The notes under the pieces were generated by a model. The model was not told the origin of the DNA. It was given only the letters and a program-made list of their open reading frames with translations, and did no database searches. A stretch of DNA of 64,000 nt from DATBLE01 sp036555585 (lineage in GTDB: Bacteria; Actinomycetota; Thermoleophilia; Gaiellales; Gaiellaceae): assembly GCA_036555585.1 (NCBI GenBank), contig DATBLE010000002.1, positions 124,001 through 188,000 of the forward strand. The letters are read 5' to 3'. How positions within the stretch are numbered: the first letter of the stretch is position 1; each line of letters starts with the position of its first letter. This document shows, piece after piece, positions 33,162-41,705 of the stretch. The position numbers and the translations under genes were made by a program.

Positions 33162-34132
33162 GAGAAGTCGTCCAGCAGCCGCCGCCCGGCTGCGACCACC
33201 CGCTCGACCGACGGCACGTACGCGTCCTCGAGCTGCCAGTACGGGTAGGGGACGTCGAAGCCGGTGACGCGCAGCACCGGCCCCCGCAGGTCGAGGATCG
33301 CCTTCTCGGCGACGACCGCGGCGAGCTCGGCGGCGAAGCCCGCGACCCGCGGCGCCTCCTGCACGATCACGACCCGCCCGGTCTTCGCGACCGAGGCGAG
33401 CAGCGTCTCCTCGTCGAGCGGCTTCAGCGAGCGCACGTCCAGCACCTCCACGGACGCCTCGAGCTCGTCTGCCGCCGCCTCGGCGACGGGCACCATCGCT
33501 CCGTACGCGACGATGGTCAGGTCGGAGCCCTCCCGCGCGACGCGCATGCGGCCGAGCGGGACGACGTGCTCGCCCTCGGGCACCTCGCCGCGCGCGGTGC
33601 GATAGACGAGCTTGGGCTCGAGCACGACGACGGGATCCGGGTCGCGGATCGCGGCGGCCAGCAACCCCTTCGCGTCGGCGGGCGTCGACGGGATCGCCAC
33701 CTTCACGCCGGGCGCGTGCACGTAGAAGGCCTCGGGCGAGTCGTCGTGCAGCTCGGGCGCCCGCACGCCGCCGCCGTAGGGCATCCGCACGGTGATGGGG
33801 AAGTCCATCCCGCCGCGCGTGCGCCACCGGTACCGGCCGACGTGGTTGATCAGCTGATCGAGGCAGGGGTAGCTGAACGCGTCGTACTGCATCTCGCAGA
33901 CGGGCCGCCAGCCCGCCATGCAGAGCCCGACCGCGGTGCCGAGGATGCCCGCCTCGGCAAGGGGCGTGTCGACGCAGCGGTCGGGGCCGAAGCGGTCGCG
34001 CAGCCCGGCGGTCGCGCGGAAGACGCCGCCGGCCCGGCCGACGTCCTCGCCCATCACCAGCACCGACTCGTCGCGCGCGAGCTCCGTGTGGAGGCAGTCG
34101 TTGACCGCCTCGACCAGCGTCAGCTCAGCCAA
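33158..34132 (-). CDS. 2-oxoacid dehydrogenase E1 component, beta subunit
   Basis: The 324-residue protein is the C-terminal-type transketolase partner of E1-alpha. Typical blocks are LVMGEDVGRAGGVFRATAGL, TPLAEAGILGTAVGLCMAGWRPVCEMQYDAF, RTRGGMDFPITVRMPYGGG, ELHDDSPEAFYVHAPGVKVAIPSTP and VEVLDVRSLKPLDEETL. These fit branched-chain oxoacid or pyruvate E1-beta. Its start overlaps the E1-alpha gene end by eight bases. Confidence 0.93.
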   Translation of the reverse strand: MAELTLVEAVNDCLHTELARDESVLVMGEDVGRAGGVFRATAGLRDRFGPDRCVDTPLAEAGILGTAVGLCMAGWRPVCEMQYDAFSYPCLDQLINHVGRYRWRTRGGMDFPITVRMPYGGGVRAPELHDDSPEAFYVHAPGVKVAIPSTPADAKGLLAAAIRDPDPVVVLEPKLVYRTARGEVPEGEHVVPLGRMRVAREGSDLTIVAYGAMVPVAEAAADELEASVEVLDVRSLKPLDEETLLASVAKTGRVVIVQEAPRVAGFAAELAAVVAEKAILDLRGPVLRVTGFDVPYPYWQLEDAYVPSVERVVAAGRRLLDDFS

Positions 34133-35171
34133 GCCAGCCCTCGCGGAGGTTTGCCGGCGGATCGGCGTAGGCGTGCTCGAAGATCAGCTCCGGATCGGCC
34201 GGCGGCTCGGCCTCGGCGGCGGCGATCCCCGCCCGCATCGCCTCCACCGCCTCGGCCTTGATCCGCTCGGCGGTCCCGTCGTCGAGCAGCCCGAGCCGGC
34301 GCAGATAGCCCTCGTAGCGGCCCACGCACTCGTGCTGCTTCTCCTCCTCGACCCGCTCCCGGTCGATGTAGGCGCTCGGGTCGTCGGCGGTCGCGTGCGG
34401 CGCGGTCCGGTACGTGACCGCCTCGACGAACGTCGGGCCCTCGCCCGCGCGGGCCCGGGCGACCGCCTCGCGCGTCGCCTCGTAGACGGCCAGGACGTCC
34501 GCGCCGTCGACCCTGACGCCCGGCATCCCGTAGCCGATCGCCTTGTCGGCCAGGGTCGGCGCCGCCGTCTGGGCGGAGAGCGGCGTCGAGATCGCCCACT
34601 GGTTGTTGTTGCAGAGCAGGACGAGCGGTGCCCGCATGACGCCGGCGAAGTTGGCTCCCTCGTGGAACGCGCCCTCCGAGGTGGCGCCGTCGCCGAAGAA
34701 GACGAGCGCGACGGTGCGCTCGCCGCGCAGCTTCTTGCCCCACGCGAGGCCGGCGGCGTGCGGCACCTGCGTCGCGATCGGCACGCAGATCGAGGCGACG
34801 TTGTAGTCGAGCGGGTTCCACCAGCCGGCCGGGTGGCCCCGCCACCAGGACAGCACCGTCGACGGCGGCATCCCGCGCAGCAGGCCGATCGCCGACTCGC
34901 GGTAGGCCGGGAAGATCCAGTCCTCGCGCTCCAGCGCGTAGGTTGCGCCCACCTGCATCGCCTCGTGGTTCCAGAAGATCGCGTACGTGCCGATGCGGCC
35001 CTGGCGGTGGTAGACGACCGAGCGCTCGTCGTAGGTCCGCAGCAGGACGAGCTGCCGGTAGAGCTCGAGAAAGTCGCTCTCGTCGAGACCGTCGACCTCC
35101 CCGTCGGGAACGCTCGCTCCGTCGCCGATCACGCGGCGGAGCCCTCGCTCGGCAGGGACGACCTCGGTCAC
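34125..35171 (-). CDS. 2-oxoacid dehydrogenase E1 component, alpha subunit
   Basis: The 348-residue protein binds thiamine diphosphate: GDG at 160-162 and NNN at 188-190 delimit the ThDP motif (GDGATSEGAFHEG…LLCNNNQWAIS). LLRTYDERSVVYHRQGRIGTYAIFWNHEA and YRTAPHATADDPSAYI resemble branched-chain 2-oxoacid E1-alpha. The GTG start at 35171 overlaps the lipid kinase stop (GTGA). With E1-beta and E2 it forms most of the complex; no E3 lies in the window. Confidence 0.93.
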   Translation of the reverse strand: MTEVVPAERGLRRVIGDGASVPDGEVDGLDESDFLELYRQLVLLRTYDERSVVYHRQGRIGTYAIFWNHEAMQVGATYALEREDWIFPAYRESAIGLLRGMPPSTVLSWWRGHPAGWWNPLDYNVASICVPIATQVPHAAGLAWGKKLRGERTVALVFFGDGATSEGAFHEGANFAGVMRAPLVLLCNNNQWAISTPLSAQTAAPTLADKAIGYGMPGVRVDGADVLAVYEATREAVARARAGEGPTFVEAVTYRTAPHATADDPSAYIDRERVEEEKQHECVGRYEGYLRRLGLLDDGTAERIKAEAVEAMRAGIAAAEAEPPADPELIFEHAYADPPANLREGWLG

Positions 35172-36037
35172 GGCGGCGATGGTAGCTCCTGCTCTGCGCC
35201 CACCAGCACGGAGATGGCGTCGCGCTCGGCCTCGAAGAAGGCCTCCGCGACGTCGCCGAGGTCCTCGCCGTCCGCCTGCAGGGGCAGGGGCTCGTCGCAG
35301 CGGACCCGGACCACGTCGACGTCGTGCGCGGACAGCACGCCCGGCAGACCGGCCAGCCCTCGGCCGGCCAGGAGCCGAGCGACGAAGCGCATCGCCTGCG
35401 CCGCCCCGGCACGTCCGGGAGCCACCACGTCGAGCCCGAGCTCGAAGCGCGCCTCGGGCGAGAAGCGGAACGGTCGGGGCCCCGCGTAGGTGAAGACGGC
35501 GTCGTTCGAGACGAACAGCATCCCCGCGCGGCCCAGCCCCTCGATCTCGAGCCGCGGCTCGTAGCCGCGCACCAGCAGTCGCGCGGCGACCCGCGCGTAG
35601 CCCAGGTCGCCGCGGCGGCGGCCGTCCTGCTCCCGCTTGCGGGTCTCGAGCTCGCGGACCGTCTCCGAGTCGACGCCCATCCCCGCGGCGAACGAGAAGC
35701 GCCTGCCGTTCACGCGGCCGAGCGAGATGCGCCGCTCGCGGACGGCCTGTGCCGGGTCGCCCGGGACGCCGAGCGAGCGCGCGAGCACGTTCGTGTGGCC
35801 GCCGGCGACGATCCCGAGCGGCTTGCCGGGCGGAAGGCCGTTCACGGCCTCGTTGACGAGCCCGTCGCCGCCGTAGACGAACACCGCATCGCCGGTCGCG
35901 CGCGCGGCCAGCTCGGTCGCGTGGCCGCGCCGCTCGGTGAGCAGGGTCTCGACCACCGGCAGACGCTCCTCGAGCGCGCGCACCCGCTCCTCGGTCACGC
36001 GGGTCGCGAACGGGTTGACGATCAGCGTGACCTTCAT
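35168..36037 (-). CDS. Diacylglycerol/lipid kinase-family protein
   Basis: The 289-residue protein shows the DAGK catalytic pattern: TLIVNPFATR at the start, GHATELA, VYGGDGLVNEAVNGL (GGDG 56-59), LGIVAGGHTNVLARSLG, FSFAAGMGVDSETV and DEPLPLQADGEDL. It should phosphorylate a lipid alcohol on the inner membrane face. The ATG at 36037 overlaps the TetR gene stop (ATGA), so the regulator, the kinase and the 2-oxoacid dehydrogenase appear as one operon. That linkage hints at branched-chain fatty acid or lipid supply (inference). Confidence 0.88.
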   Translation of the reverse strand: MKVTLIVNPFATRVTEERVRALEERLPVVETLLTERRGHATELAARATGDAVFVYGGDGLVNEAVNGLPPGKPLGIVAGGHTNVLARSLGVPGDPAQAVRERRISLGRVNGRRFSFAAGMGVDSETVRELETRKREQDGRRRGDLGYARVAARLLVRGYEPRLEIEGLGRAGMLFVSNDAVFTYAGPRPFRFSPEARFELGLDVVAPGRAGAAQAMRFVARLLAGRGLAGLPGVLSAHDVDVVRVRCDEPLPLQADGEDLGDVAEAFFEAERDAISVLVGAEQELPSPP

Positions 36038-36609
36038 GCGGGCGTGGAGTAGCCGCGCATGCCGTCCACGAGCAGCGCCAGGAAGCGGTCGGCGAGCTCG
36101 TCGGTGTCGCGGCCGGGCTGGAGCCACGTGTATGCCCAGTTCGCCGCCGAGAGCAGCAGCAGGACCGCCGCCCCCTCGTCCAGGTCGGAGCGGAGCTCGC
36201 CCAGGTCGCGGCCCTCGCGGAGCAACTCCCTGACCCGCTGCTCGTAGCGATGCCGCTCGGCCACGAACCGGTCGCGCCGCTTGCCCTGGAGGTAGCGCCA
36301 CTCCTGGACGAACACCGTCGCGACATCGAGCTGCTCGGCGACGACGCGCAGGTGGCCGCGCAGCGCGAGCCGGATCTTCTCGACGGGCGCGGCGTCGTCG
36401 GGGATCGCGTCGAGGGCGGCGTGGAACGCCCCGGCGCCCTCCATCAGCGTCTCGAACAGCAGGTCCTCCTTCGAGGCGATGTGCGAGTAGAGCGAGCCCT
36501 TCTGGACGCCGAGCGCGCCGGCGAGGTCTCCCACCGACGTGCCGTGGTAGCCCTTCTCGGCGAAGAGGCGGGCGGCCTGGCGCGTCAGCTCCGAGCGGCG
36601 TTCCGACAT
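36034..36609 (-). CDS. TetR-family transcriptional regulator
   Basis: The 191-residue protein has an N-terminal TetR helix-turn-helix (TRQAARLFAEKGYHGTSVGDLAGALGVQKGSLYSHIASKEDLL, residues 8-52) and a ligand-binding C-terminal part like the KstR2/PaaR group (VFVQEWRYLQGKRRDRFVAERHRYEQ). It is divergent from paaA with 45 bases between the starts, and the gap holds an AACGATCGTT palindrome. It probably controls paaABCD and its own operon, with an acyl-CoA such as phenylacetyl-CoA as a plausible ligand (inference). Confidence 0.88.
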   Translation of the reverse strand: MSERRSELTRQAARLFAEKGYHGTSVGDLAGALGVQKGSLYSHIASKEDLLFETLMEGAGAFHAALDAIPDDAAPVEKIRLALRGHLRVVAEQLDVATVFVQEWRYLQGKRRDRFVAERHRYEQRVRELLREGRDLGELRSDLDEGAAVLLLLSAANWAYTWLQPGRDTDELADRFLALLVDGMRGYSTPA

Positions 36610-36624
36610 GCTACGGTCGGGACA

Positions 36625-36638
36625 CTAACGATCGTTCG
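36625..36638. promoter_or_regulatory. Probable TetR operator in the paaA-tetR gap
   Basis: AACGATCGTT (36627-36636) is a perfect 10-bp palindrome, extended to C-T-AACGATCGTT-C-G with paired outer C/G. This matches operators bound by TetR regulators of acyl-CoA metabolism, which often contain ACCGAACGATCGTTCGGT; the right half TTCGGT is present here. Its position can block both promoters. Confidence 0.6.
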
Positions 36639-36654
36639 GTAGGGCGAGGTGACC

Positions 36655-37548
36655 ATGGACGAGCAGCAGTTCCTGGAGTACGTCCAGGGCGGCGGCCAGG
36701 TGGAGGCCGACGACTGGATGCCCGAGGAGTACCGGGCCAGGCTGATCAAGTTCATCGAGATGCACGGCAACTCGGAGCTGATGGGCGTGCTGCCCGAGCG
36801 CGAGTGGATCCTCCGCGCTCCGACGCTCCAGCGCAAGCTGGCGTTGACCGCGAAGGTGCAGGACGAGGTCGGACACTCGCAGCTGATCTACCGGGTGGTC
36901 GAGGACCTGGGCAAGCCGCGCGTGCAGTGCCTCGCCGACCTGATCTCCGGGAAGTCGAAGTTCCACAACGTCTTCCACTACCCGACGAAGACCTGGGGCG
37001 ACGTCGGCGTGATCGCCTGGCTCGTCGACGCGGCCGCGATCATCAGCCAGAAGGCGCTCCTCAAGTGCTCGTACGCGCCGTACGCGCGGATCATGAAGAA
37101 GATCTGCTGGGAGGAGTCGTTCCACATCCTCCACGGCCGCGACGTGATCTTGACGATGATGAACGGCACGGCCGAGCAGCGCGAGCTGGTGCAGGAGGCG
37201 GTGACGCGCTGGTGGCCGCCGCTGATGCAGTTCCACGGCAACCCGATCCCGGCAGAGGACGACCCGGTCGTCCGGTGGCGGATCAAGACGCAGGGCAACG
37301 AGGAGGCACGCCAGCAGTTCCTCGACGGCTACGTGCCGCAGATCTGGGAGCTGGGGCTGACCGTGCCCGACCCGAAGCTGCGCAGGCGCGACGACGGCGT
37401 GTGGGAGTACACGGAGCCCGACTGGGACGAGCTGCGCTCTGTCGTGACCGGCCACGGCCCGCGCACGGCCGAGCGCCTCGAGCTCCGGCGCGCCTCGCGC
37501 GAGGAGACCGACTGGGTTCGCCGCGTGATGCTCGCCGAGGCGGCGTGA
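36655..37548 (+). CDS. paaA: 1,2-phenylacetyl-CoA epoxidase, catalytic subunit PaaA
   Basis: PaaA carries the di-iron centre that epoxidises phenylacetyl-CoA. The 297-residue protein has the ligand helices QDEVGHSQLIYR and CWEESFHILHGRD (E-x2-H pairs), plus EYVQGGGQVEADDWMPEEYR and YPTKTWGDVGVIAWLVDAAAI, typical of PaaA. I chose the ATG at 36655, with GAGG six bases upstream; the GTG at 36649 would be too close to that site. paaB overlaps by four bases. Confidence 0.95.
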   Translation: MDEQQFLEYVQGGGQVEADDWMPEEYRARLIKFIEMHGNSELMGVLPEREWILRAPTLQRKLALTAKVQDEVGHSQLIYRVVEDLGKPRVQCLADLISGKSKFHNVFHYPTKTWGDVGVIAWLVDAAAIISQKALLKCSYAPYARIMKKICWEESFHILHGRDVILTMMNGTAEQRELVQEAVTRWWPPLMQFHGNPIPAEDDPVVRWRIKTQGNEEARQQFLDGYVPQIWELGLTVPDPKLRRRDDGVWEYTEPDWDELRSVVTGHGPRTAERLELRRASREETDWVRRVMLAEAA

Positions 37549-37823
37549 TCTACGAGGTCTTCCGGCAGGAGCGGAAGGGCGTGGCGTTCGAGCACGCCGG
37601 CTCGGTGGTCGCGCCCGACGAGGGCTTCGCCCGGGCGTACGCGCACGAGCAATACGGTCGTCGCGGCGAGTCCGCGGCGCTCTGGGTCGTGCCGCGCGAC
37701 GCGGTGATGGAGGTCGAGGACTTCGTCGACGAGCTGAACCGCAACTATCACCGGGTCGACGGGTACTCGCTGAAGGCGAAGCTGGCGGAGGCGCGTGCGA
37801 GAGCAGCTGCTGGCGATCGCTGA
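37545..37823 (+). CDS. paaB: Phenylacetyl-CoA epoxidase subunit PaaB
   Basis: The 92-residue protein is of normal size for PaaB. IYEVFRQERKGVAFEHAGSVVAPDEGFARAYAHEQYGRRGES and LWVVPRDAV fit the family. PaaB bridges PaaAC heterodimers. The GTG start at 37545 overlaps paaA (GTGA), and the end overlaps paaC by 29 bases. Confidence 0.92.
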   Translation: MIYEVFRQERKGVAFEHAGSVVAPDEGFARAYAHEQYGRRGESAALWVVPRDAVMEVEDFVDELNRNYHRVDGYSLKAKLAEARARAAAGDR

Positions 37824-38433
37824 CGACGAGCTCGTCCTCGGCTGGCGCGACTCCGAGTGGACCGGGATCGCACCGGTGCTGGAGGAGGACGTCGCCTTCT
37901 CGTCGATCGCACAGAACGAGATCGGCCACGCGCGGGCGATCTACCGGCTCTTGTCGGAGGACGCCGACGCGCTCGCGTTCGACCGCGCGCCGGAGGAGTA
38001 CCGCTCGTCGCAGCTGGTCGAGCTGCGGTTCGTCCCCGACTGGGCGCGGACGATCGCGCGACGGGTGCTGTACGAGGCGGCCGACGAGCTGCGTCTGCGG
38101 AGGCTGATGGCGTCCGACGATCCGGCCGTCGCCGGCCTGGCGGCCAAGATCGACCGCGAGGAGGCCTACCACCGCATGCACGCCGAGCTGTGGCACGAGC
38201 GCCTCCGCGACGAGCCCCGCTACCTGGCCGCGGTGGACGAGCTCTTTCCGTACACGTTGGCCATGGCCGAGCCGGACGACCACGAGAGCCTGATCGCCCG
38301 ATTCGAGCCGAAAACCGTGGCAAGTAACACTGTGTTACAAGCGCACGCGCGCGGGAGCCACGCGGACGGCTGGAGCGAGCTCTGGGAGGAGATGACCGAG
38401 GTGCGGCGCTCGGTTCCCGGCGCGACGTGGTGA
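37795..38433 (+). CDS. paaC: Phenylacetyl-CoA epoxidase structural subunit PaaC
   Basis: PaaC is the ferritin-like scaffold partner of PaaA. The 212-residue protein has DDELVLGWRDSEWTGIAPVLEEDVAFSSIAQNEIGHA and KIDREEAYHRMHAELWHERL. Length is a little shorter than usual (about 240-250), mostly at the C-terminus. The GTG start at 37795 lies inside paaB. The end overlaps paaD by seven bases. Confidence 0.92.
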   Translation: MREQLLAIADDELVLGWRDSEWTGIAPVLEEDVAFSSIAQNEIGHARAIYRLLSEDADALAFDRAPEEYRSSQLVELRFVPDWARTIARRVLYEAADELRLRRLMASDDPAVAGLAAKIDREEAYHRMHAELWHERLRDEPRYLAAVDELFPYTLAMAEPDDHESLIARFEPKTVASNTVLQAHARGSHADGWSELWEEMTEVRRSVPGATW

Positions 38434-38912
38434 CCGCCGAAGCCGTCTGGTCGGCGCTCGCCGAGGTCGAGGATCCGGAGATCCCGGTGATCTCGCTGGT
38501 CGACCTCGGCGTGATCCGCCGCGTCGACATCGACGGCGAGCGCGTCCACGTCGAGTTCACGCCCACCTTCCTCGGCTGCCCGGCGCTGGAGGTGATGCGC
38601 GCGCAGATGACGGACAAGATCGCGGAGCTCGGCGGCGAGGCCGACGTCGAGGTGATCGTGGACGACTCGTGGTCGACCGACCGGATCACCCCCGCGGGCC
38701 GCGAGAAGCTCCGGGCCGCCGGTTTTGCGCCGCCGGCCCCGCGCGAAGCAAACGCGCCCAGGCTGGTGCAGCTCCAGAGCCAGGTCTTCCGCTGCCCGTA
38801 CTGCGGCTCGACCGAGACCAGGCTGGAGAACATCTTCGGCCCGACCCCGTGCCGCTCGATCCGCTACTGCATGAGCTGCCGCCAGCCGTTCGAGCAGTTC
38901 AAGACCATCTAG
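38427..38912 (+). CDS. paaD: Phenylacetyl-CoA epoxidase assembly protein PaaD
   Basis: PaaD is a MIP18/SufT-like maturation factor. The 161-residue protein has VEDPEIPVISLVDLGVIRRV, FTPTFLGCPALEVMRAQM and a C-terminal zinc-ribbon (FRCPYCGSTETRLENIFGPTPCRSIRYCMSC), the normal PaaD layout. The GTG start overlaps paaC. No paaE reductase gene follows: the next gene is convergent and its stop codon shares bases with the paaD stop. Confidence 0.93.
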   Translation: MVTAEAVWSALAEVEDPEIPVISLVDLGVIRRVDIDGERVHVEFTPTFLGCPALEVMRAQMTDKIAELGGEADVEVIVDDSWSTDRITPAGREKLRAAGFAPPAPREANAPRLVQLQSQVFRCPYCGSTETRLENIFGPTPCRSIRYCMSCRQPFEQFKTI

Positions 38913-39889
38913 CGGAGCGCCTGCCAGCTGAATCCGTAGACGCCGTCGGCCCAGGACAGCAGGTGCCTCCGGACGCTGCCGTCGGCGTTCACCAGCTCGA
39001 CACCCGTGCGCTCGTCCAGGTACAGGATCTCGCGCCCGTCCGGCGACCACCTGGCGATGCGCACGCAGTCGGGCCCGGGAATCGGGATCGTCGTCCGCTC
39101 GCTCCCGTCGTGCTTCAGCACGACGAGCTGCGGGGCGGTGCGCTGCGCCGTCCACGGAGCCGGGCAGCGGGCGAACAGGATCGACGTGCCGTCGGGTGAC
39201 CAGCGCGGAACGCGGTCCGCCGCGGCCACGTCCTCGGTCAGTGCGCGCAAGCCTGTCCCGTTCGATCGCATGACGTAGATCTGCTCGGGCACCCACGGCC
39301 AGGTCAGCGGCGACCAGGTCGCACGCGTGAGCACGATCTCGCGGCCGTCGGGCGACCAGTCCGGATCCCCGAAGAAGAATCGGGCCGACTCGTCCCGCAC
39401 CAGCAGTCGCCGTCCGCTGCCGTCGGCGTTCGCCACCTCGATGCCGCGCGTGGTCTCGAAGACGATCCTCCGGCCGTCCGGCGACCAGTGGGCGCCGCTC
39501 CGGTTCGCCCCGCCGAGCAGCAACCGGGGAACGGCTCCGCGTCCGGCGCCGAGCATGAAGACCCTGTCGCCCCGCGTGAAGAGAAGCTTCGTCCCGTCCG
39601 GCGACCATTCCGGCCAGATTCCGCCGTCCCGGGTGAGGAGCATCCTGCCTCGACCTCGCACGTCGACGGTGAACATCGACCACCGACCGCGGGTGCCCGG
39701 GTCGGCGTAGACGATGCGGCCGTTCCGGTGAGCCGGCGCTGTCCCCGCGGGCGAGCCGAACGCCTCGGTGGCGCCCGAGCCGGCGGCCGCGGCGACGACG
39801 GCCACGGCCGCGAGCCCGACGAGCCGCAGACAGCGCCTCGGCTGCAAGGCGATCCCGGCGACCACCGTCAGGCCCGTGAAGATCCGCAT
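38909..39889 (-). CDS. TolB-like PD40 beta-propeller protein, secreted or anchored
   Basis: The 326-residue protein has an N-terminal hydrophobic stretch (LVGLAAVAVVAAAAG) that fits a signal peptide or anchor, then about six PD40/WD-like repeats with the motif WSPDGTKLLF, WSPDGRRIVF, WSPDGREIVL, WSPDGTSILF and WSPDGREILY. I chose the ATG at 39889, which has AAGGAGG eight bases upstream, over an earlier GTG. The function is unknown; such proteins bind partners at the cell envelope. The stop codon overlaps the paaD stop in CTAG. Confidence 0.75.
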   Translation of the reverse strand: MRIFTGLTVVAGIALQPRRCLRLVGLAAVAVVAAAAGSGATEAFGSPAGTAPAHRNGRIVYADPGTRGRWSMFTVDVRGRGRMLLTRDGGIWPEWSPDGTKLLFTRGDRVFMLGAGRGAVPRLLLGGANRSGAHWSPDGRRIVFETTRGIEVANADGSGRRLLVRDESARFFFGDPDWSPDGREIVLTRATWSPLTWPWVPEQIYVMRSNGTGLRALTEDVAAADRVPRWSPDGTSILFARCPAPWTAQRTAPQLVVLKHDGSERTTIPIPGPDCVRIARWSPDGREILYLDERTGVELVNADGSVRRHLLSWADGVYGFSWQALR

Positions 39890-39963
39890 CTCGCCCGCCT
39901 CCTTCGACGTCTTCACGACGTCGCAGCCGCATGATTCCTTCCCTCGGCGCCCGGAGCAACCAG

Positions 39964-40437
39964 TCAGTACTGGGCCTGCGCGGCGCGGAGCCGCTCGGCC
40001 AGCGTCCGTAAGAGCGCCTGCGCGATCTGGGGCTCCTGGCGCAGGAGCTTGGCGAACGCGGCTCGGCCGATCACCATCGCCGTCACCTCGCTCACGGCGG
40101 TGATGTCGGCCGACCTCGGCGCACCGTCGAGGAGCGACATCTCGCCGAAGGAGCCGCCGGCCTCGAGGCTGACCGGCCGGCCGCCGGGCGGGTCGACGCG
40201 AACCTCGCCGTCGAGGAGGACGTAGAACGCGTTCCCGGGATCTCCGGCTCTCACGATCGTCTCGCCCCGGCCGAACCGCTTCGCGCGAGCCGGAATCCGG
40301 CGCAGGTGCCGGCGCGACACGCCCCGGAAGAGCGGCAGGTGCTCCAGCACCGGCAGCCAGTCGCGGTCGAGCCGCTGCCGGTGGCGGCGCGTCGGAAAGA
40401 CGTCGGGCGCGAAAGCGTCCTGCCCACCCGTGCTCAT
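39964..40437 (-). CDS. Cyclic nucleotide-binding domain protein without DNA-binding domain
   Basis: The 157-residue protein contains one cNMP domain (about 32-152): LFRGVSRRHLRRI, GETIVRAGDPGNAFYVLLDGEVRV and the phosphate-binding FGEMSLLDGAPRSADITAVSEV with FGEMSLL and R. There is no helix-turn-helix, so it is not a complete Crp regulator. It could link to the cyclase-type proteins at 12-17 kb, but nothing in the sequence shows it. A TAGGCT box lies seven bases before the ATG. Confidence 0.85.
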   Translation of the reverse strand: MSTGGQDAFAPDVFPTRRHRQRLDRDWLPVLEHLPLFRGVSRRHLRRIPARAKRFGRGETIVRAGDPGNAFYVLLDGEVRVDPPGGRPVSLEAGGSFGEMSLLDGAPRSADITAVSEVTAMVIGRAAFAKLLRQEPQIAQALLRTLAERLRAAQAQY

Positions 40438-40444
40438 GGAATCG

Positions 40445-40450
40445 AGCCTA
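40445..40450 (-). promoter_or_regulatory. Putative -10 box TAGGCT for the cNMP-domain gene
   Basis: TAGGCT lies seven bases before the ATG at 40437. The identical box is found before the crotonase gene at 55363. No -35 was found. Confidence 0.35.
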
Positions 40451-40487
40451 CGCGAGCTGGCCGGGGCGGGTGACGCCGCAGAAGACA

Positions 40488-40510
40488 GAGGCGCCCGAGC
40501 GGGGCGCCTC
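40488..40510 (-). terminator. Intrinsic terminator of the small secreted protein gene
   Basis: GAGGCGCCC and GGGCGCCTC form a perfect 9-bp stem with a five-base loop, 24 bases beyond the stop at 40535. On the minus strand the hairpin is followed by TCTGTCTTCTGC, a modest T-rich run. Confidence 0.65.
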
Positions 40511-40534
40511 CCAGCCTTCGCAGCCGAGCCCTGG

Positions 40535-40888
40535 CTACTTGACGACGAGCACGAGGTGGTTGTCGTCGGGCGCCTGGTCGACCATGGTGATGCGGTACAC
40601 GTCGGGCCTGCTGATCTCGATCGACTTGCCGACCCCGATGCGGGCGTCGAGCTTCGATCCCTTGACGATCAGGGCGGCCTCGTCCAGGTTGCGGAAGGCG
40701 GTCGGGCCGTGAACCGTCAGCTTCGTGCTGAGCTTGCCGTTCACCTGGAAGAAGTGGCAGCCGGGGTCGTGCATGACGATCGGGACGACGCTGAGCTTCT
40801 TGGGCGCCGAGGCGATCGCGACGCCGGAGGCGAGCACTGTGCCCCCGACCGCTGCGGCGAGGATGATGATGGCGAGGCGCTTGCTCAT
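40535..40888 (-). CDS. Small secreted or anchored protein of unknown function
   Basis: The 117-residue protein begins with a signal peptide (MSKRLAIIILAAAVGGTVLASGVAIASA). The mature part (VPIVMHDPGCHFFQVNGKLSTKLTVHGPTAFRNLDEAALIVKG…) is beta-rich and has one cysteine next to a histidine (DPGCHFF), which recalls haem or metal sites but is not conclusive. AAGGAG lies six bases before the ATG, and a terminator follows, so it is a single-gene unit. Confidence 0.7.
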   Translation of the reverse strand: MSKRLAIIILAAAVGGTVLASGVAIASAPKKLSVVPIVMHDPGCHFFQVNGKLSTKLTVHGPTAFRNLDEAALIVKGSKLDARIGVGKSIEISRPDVYRITMVDQAPDDNHLVLVVK

Positions 40889-40974
40889 GTCGACTCCTTG
40901 GTCTCGTTGATCTCGTGCCCCAAGGATCGGCCGAAACGCCGTTACGGCGCCATTACAACCCCGTCACAGGTCCG

Positions 40975-41676
40975 TTACGGCCCGGAGGCGGCCGCGAGCA
41001 TGTAGCCGAGCCCCGGCCGCGTGACGATGTAGCGCGGCGCGGCCGGGTCGTCCGCCAGCTTCTGGCGCAGCCGGAAGAGTGTCACGCGCAGGATCTCGTC
41101 CTCGCCCTTGTACGCCTTCCCCCAGACGCGCGTGAGCAGCTCGTCGCGGCTGAGCACGGCGCCGACGTTCTCGGCCAGGCAGGTGAGCAGGCGGTACTCC
41201 GTCGGCGAGAGGCGCACCTCCTGTCCCTCGACCGTCACCTGCTTGCTCTGCGGGTCGATGTGCAGGTCGCCGACGGTGATCGGCACCGGCAACCGCTCGC
41301 CCGCCTCGCCGCGCGCCCGCCGCAGCACGGCCTCGACCCGGGCGAGCAGCTCCTGGGCGGAGAACGGCTTCGTCACGTAGTCGTCCGCGCCGAGCCGGAG
41401 GCCGCGGACCTTGTCCTCCTCCGCCCCCTTCGCGGTGAGCATGATGACGGGGCAGCTGGAGCGTTCGCGGACGAGCCGGCACACCTCGAAACCGTCGATG
41501 CCGGGCAGCATCACGTCGAGCACGATCAAGTCCGGGTCCTCCGCCGTGAAGACCTCCAGTGCCTCCTCCCCGCTGGCCGCGGTCGCCACGCGGTAGCCGG
41601 CCGTCTCGAGGTTGAAGCGGATGATCTCGACGTAGCGGGGCTCGTCGTCGACCGCGAGCACGAGCTCACCCGCCAT
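40975..41676 (-). CDS. OmpR-family response regulator
   Basis: The 233-residue protein has a receiver domain (VDDEPRYVEII, phospho-acceptor Asp54 in IVLDVMLPGIDG, VIMLTAKG, YVTKPF) and a winged-helix DNA-binding domain (VRLSPTEYRLLTCLAENVGAVLSRDELLTRVWG, VTLFRLRQKLADDP). It is divergent from the sensor kinase gene, 29 bases between starts, and the two surely form one system. Confidence 0.95.
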   Translation of the reverse strand: MAGELVLAVDDEPRYVEIIRFNLETAGYRVATAASGEEALEVFTAEDPDLIVLDVMLPGIDGFEVCRLVRERSSCPVIMLTAKGAEEDKVRGLRLGADDYVTKPFSAQELLARVEAVLRRARGEAGERLPVPITVGDLHIDPQSKQVTVEGQEVRLSPTEYRLLTCLAENVGAVLSRDELLTRVWGKAYKGEDEILRVTLFRLRQKLADDPAAPRYIVTRPGLGYMLAAASGP

Positions 41677-41705
41677 TAGCGACCCGAAGCGACTCGCGCG
41701 ACACT

